The notes under the pieces were generated by a model. The model had not been told where the DNA came from and made no database searches. It saw nothing but the letters and a program-made list of their open reading frames with translations. From the NCBI GenBank assembly GCA_018650285.1, contig JABIGF010000028.1, positions 1 to 64,000 on the forward strand: DNA of 64,000 nucleotides. Reading direction: 5' to 3'. The stretch's first letter is position 1. The number at the start of each line of letters is the position of its first letter. Source of the stretch: Methanobacteriota archaeon. GTDB taxonomy: Archaea > Thermoplasmatota > Poseidoniia > Poseidoniales > Thalassarchaeaceae. This document shows, in pieces, positions 62,601-64,000 of the stretch. The position numbers and the translations under genes were made by a program.

Positions 62601-64000
62601 AAAATGATGCATCAATTTCAGAATTAATTGTATACAATCAAGCCAATGCGGAGCAGACAGACCTTTTGAATATTCACAGCAACAATATTTTGAATTTGGA
62701 AGGTAAAGTGCGTTTTGAAGACCTTGAAGTTGCACCAGACCCAGCATCTTATTCTTTGATCTTTGAACTTCAAAATGATTCAAATCTCTCTCAATGGGAT
62801 ATTATTGATAGTATCCCAGGTATTCTTGGTGGTAATTTCTCATGGCAACCATCAATACCGGAATTATCTGCAGGTAATGATACCTACAGAATTCGAATGG
62901 TAAATTACACGGGCGGCGATACTAACTGTCCACCTGCATCCCTTTCACCAGATGCAGAGTGTGGTGTTCCAATGACTGTTTACATAGACCAATATTCACC
63001 ATATTTGGTGAACATCAGCGTGTGGGATGGTATTCAAAACTGGAGAGACTTGCAGGACGATACATGGATCCCTCCAAAGGCAAATCAGAAATTCCGTGTT
63101 GTTGTTAGAGATATCCCAGAGACGCCACCAGAATTTGTTTTGAATTATTGGGTTGAGGCACAACATGATACTAATGGAGACAGAATACCAGACTTGAGTG
63201 AATACCATTCTGTCCCACTTCTTGAAGATTCTACGGATGCGAATGGTAACACCACATATGTAATTTCAAATAGTGGGTGTCAGCCAACAAACGATTGTAT
63301 TGATGATCGCCAAACAGGACTTTCAATCCCTACTGGGGACCCAGCGCCAAGAACAAGTTTATTTGTTTCAGGTACAGATATTTCTGGAAATAGTGTTGAT
63401 GGCGGAGAAGGTGGTTTCATCCTTGATTTGATTACCTATATTGGAAAGGAATCTCGACCTCCTGGAATATATTCATTCCATGTTAGCGATTCTGATGGAA
63501 ATCCGTTAACAGAGTTCAACAAATCAATGTACGCTGGAAATGTATACCACCTTTTGGTTGATGGGAAAGATGAGAATGGTTGGAGAGATGTTGAGTATGT
63601 AAAGGTGGATTTGAATCCAGCAATTACCGACGACCTTGTTGTTTATTTCTCACCACGAAATGGAACAGCATGGACTTCAAGCACATCTGCCACATTATTG
63701 AATGCAGAATCAGATGGTGTAGGTGCTAGAGCAGTTCGCTTAGATGGCACAGCATTGATTGATCCGTTTGAAACCGAGTTCATGGTAGATATCCCAATAC
63801 GTCTTGAATGGGGTGTTACTAACTTGCAAGGTGTGATTACTCCTGAAGTATTCATGAAAGATTTGGACCCAGAAAATGGGGAAAGCAAACTATCAAGCAG
63901 CCGTTACATTCAACGTTGGGCATATTCATCTGGTCTCAAGTTTGATTTGCAATCTCTTTCAATTGCTGACACATCCGGTTTCATTACCACTTCAGTTGGC
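59690..64000 (+). CDS. Very large secreted surface protein (3' truncated by window edge)
   Basis: The frame is open from ATG at 59690 (or the in-frame ATG at 59696) to the right edge, at least 1435 residues. A signal peptide is clear: lysine-rich start, then ISYLILGLMILSSTATA. The mature part is Ser/Thr/Asn/Gly-rich with many beta-strand modules and NxS/T sequons, e.g. DVRLDIAGDGDVEWGM, and several Cys-poor Ig-like repeats. The C-terminus, where an anchor is expected, is outside. No enzyme motif is seen. It belongs to the same class as the proteins at 8511-11351 and 32480-37735. Confidence 0.85.
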   Translation, partial: MNMNDKKKKAISYLILGLMILSSTATAASITTFSDGGTSVEVELRVPGDYQDGLTGGISLLEGETITSATVNVSTGFAMYDGYTKYDQSIMPQGGGGIWDARYNSGLTTYSDANCHVASPLDCSFTSTSESLSLTSKGFNADFEIGGQGMAPGAPIDTFNWERKSPGMSNIPPSGCSSGSYCWGTNFDDPDYTDDTIQTDFEYTVDTKPIWVFPTKGTATFKSYHSTYYRQATGNNFFYEDCAYVAVQNSSDGNGWSQWGFMPLDLGTTQGLQQGTQGLFQVADVTGVTTNKVQTSCNGKGPITVPANEWVLAGKSTWANNANGWATIGLDLTAHEGKYVKLKFVLEKNPMQGVPVNNTMPGWYIDALRIGDALPQSGNVVLKSFSPRQPPNPGFPDGYGILDVEVATAGPGSFTVDVLDSSNGQLVVDRYGRTMASLEGELIELWDIDADQYGLIDLRFNYNSGASRMSSPEMHGFTIGTKVGSGLNSSDSIFFAGGTLNNGQWDSDPVQGGMIIYMPKMNDTSWTPLIEKNRFSMPIMAAKPMISDSCGGSNRNLVMMMNSNQSGQFSPVNNQWITFSSPSTGIGFGAQYSAQCTVYSMWIELRFAHTMSDVRLDIAGDGDVEWGMTESAYGSLGRQQMFRTHMANGINYGSDNITLAMNIAGIAEGGVFFLPKGAQVSHAELSWDNANIGNSSIELLAGPSSQMLGYTNDQGRETPDAFGALSEFYSEVQALLDDPNVPMSHADEYGNEWIQFRFKLSNPTAQAATSINLRDLDIFYSWTRVLSDDNNFARELNQGVALGQPIGGQVVVPMKFTSTSGGGVVLDNLLINTANGYDSTLNMTGDSEGLYASGEVYEVISTHAVGASTGATIAGASLQFESESGITEFRWASNNDSFWIESGSERVSIMVALSSSSDTADGKQILWRFRVNSVWEDSASVRMFATLITDGGSEGLPAALYFNPAQGNAVENDASISELIVYNQANAEQTDLLNIHSNNILNLEGKVRFEDLEVAPDPASYSLIFELQNDSNLSQWDIIDSIPGILGGNFSWQPSIPELSAGNDTYRIRMVNYTGGDTNCPPASLSPDAECGVPMTVYIDQYSPYLVNISVWDGIQNWRDLQDDTWIPPKANQKFRVVVRDIPETPPEFVLNYWVEAQHDTNGDRIPDLSEYHSVPLLEDSTDANGNTTYVISNSGCQPTNDCIDDRQTGLSIPTGDPAPRTSLFVSGTDISGNSVDGGEGGFILDLITYIGKESRPPGIYSFHVSDSDGNPLTEFNKSMYAGNVYHLLVDGKDENGWRDVEYVKVDLNPAITDDLVVYFSPRNGTAWTSSTSATLLNAESDGVGARAVRLDGTALIDPFETEFMVDIPIRLEWGVTNLQGVITPEVFMKDLDPENGESKLSSSRYIQRWAYSSGLKFDLQSLSIADTSGFITTSVG

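Overview
The window looks like a chromosomal segment of a planktonic euryarchaeon of the Thermoplasmatota, most likely Marine Group II (Poseidoniales) or a close relative. This is inferred from gene content only. Archaeal markers are a CDC48/VAT-type double AAA ATPase, an Orc1/Cdc6 initiator, PyrB followed by PyrI, a TtuA/NcsA-type tRNA thiolase, chromosomal protein MC1, a stand-alone Lrp/AsnC effector domain, and the archaeal CoA enzymes (PPAT joined to a DUF359 kinase). They sit beside bacterial-looking genes (ThrRS with TGS and editing domains, class I FBP aldolase, GlpX, a CysJ-like reductase) and very long secreted, membrane-anchored surface proteins, a mix familiar from marine group II genomes. 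Base composition is moderately AT-rich, coding density is high and genes often abut or overlap. No rRNA, tRNA, CRISPR array or transposase was recognised.

Layout. 1-2373: repetitive C-terminus of an upstream gene, then thrS. 2521-6552: an AT-rich accessory pocket with an OLD/DUF3696-like ABC ATPase, a tightly coupled partner of unknown family (possibly MIT_C/PLD-like), and a convergent Cas4/RecB-like nuclease with a zinc-finger-like cluster; this is the best candidate for an undescribed system. 6627-12309: membrane and surface proteins and a GHMP sugar kinase. 12562-14982: pyrBI and a tRNA thiolase. 15267-19110: a Roadblock protein, a 1071-residue Roadblock/coiled-coil protein and a small membrane protein, probably one operon. 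19139-23616: a membrane protein, DUF58 and DUF4350-like proteins and a PRC-barrel protein. 23730-27905: CDC48, an aldehyde dehydrogenase and a 33-residue zinc-ribbon mini-gene. 28039-31869: sdhCAB and the MC1 chromatin gene with a bacterial-style terminator. 32174-38490: Lrp-like domain, a ~1750-residue surface protein, a macro-domain protein. 38517-43588: an FAD reductase, moaE-moaC, glpX, a seven-zinc-knuckle protein and class I aldolase. 43684-46915: two divergent winged-helix genes around a repeat-rich control region. 46945-47245: an unassigned GC-rich structured RNA candidate. 47296-49918: a fused PPAT-dephospho-CoA kinase, a GT2 glycosyltransferase, a membrane protein. 50004-52502: orc1/cdc6 beside an AT-rich origin candidate and an RNase Z-like hydrolase. 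52658-64000: reductase, biotin carboxylase, a proline-rich membrane protein, a GTPase-dead EF-Tu-like protein, thioesterase, ThiI-like PP-loop protein, and a surface protein running off the right edge.

Together: pyrimidine synthesis (pyrBI), the TCA cycle/respiratory chain (sdhCAB), gluconeogenesis (glpX, aldolase), molybdopterin synthesis (moaEC), CoA synthesis (fused enzyme), tRNA sulfur modification (TtuA-like, ThiI-like), replication initiation (orc1), chromatin (MC1) and a large investment in cell-surface proteins. Start codons were chosen mainly from upstream Shine-Dalgarno-like sequence, which many genes have; several others look leaderless, with a TATA-like box 26-34 bases upstream of the ATG.
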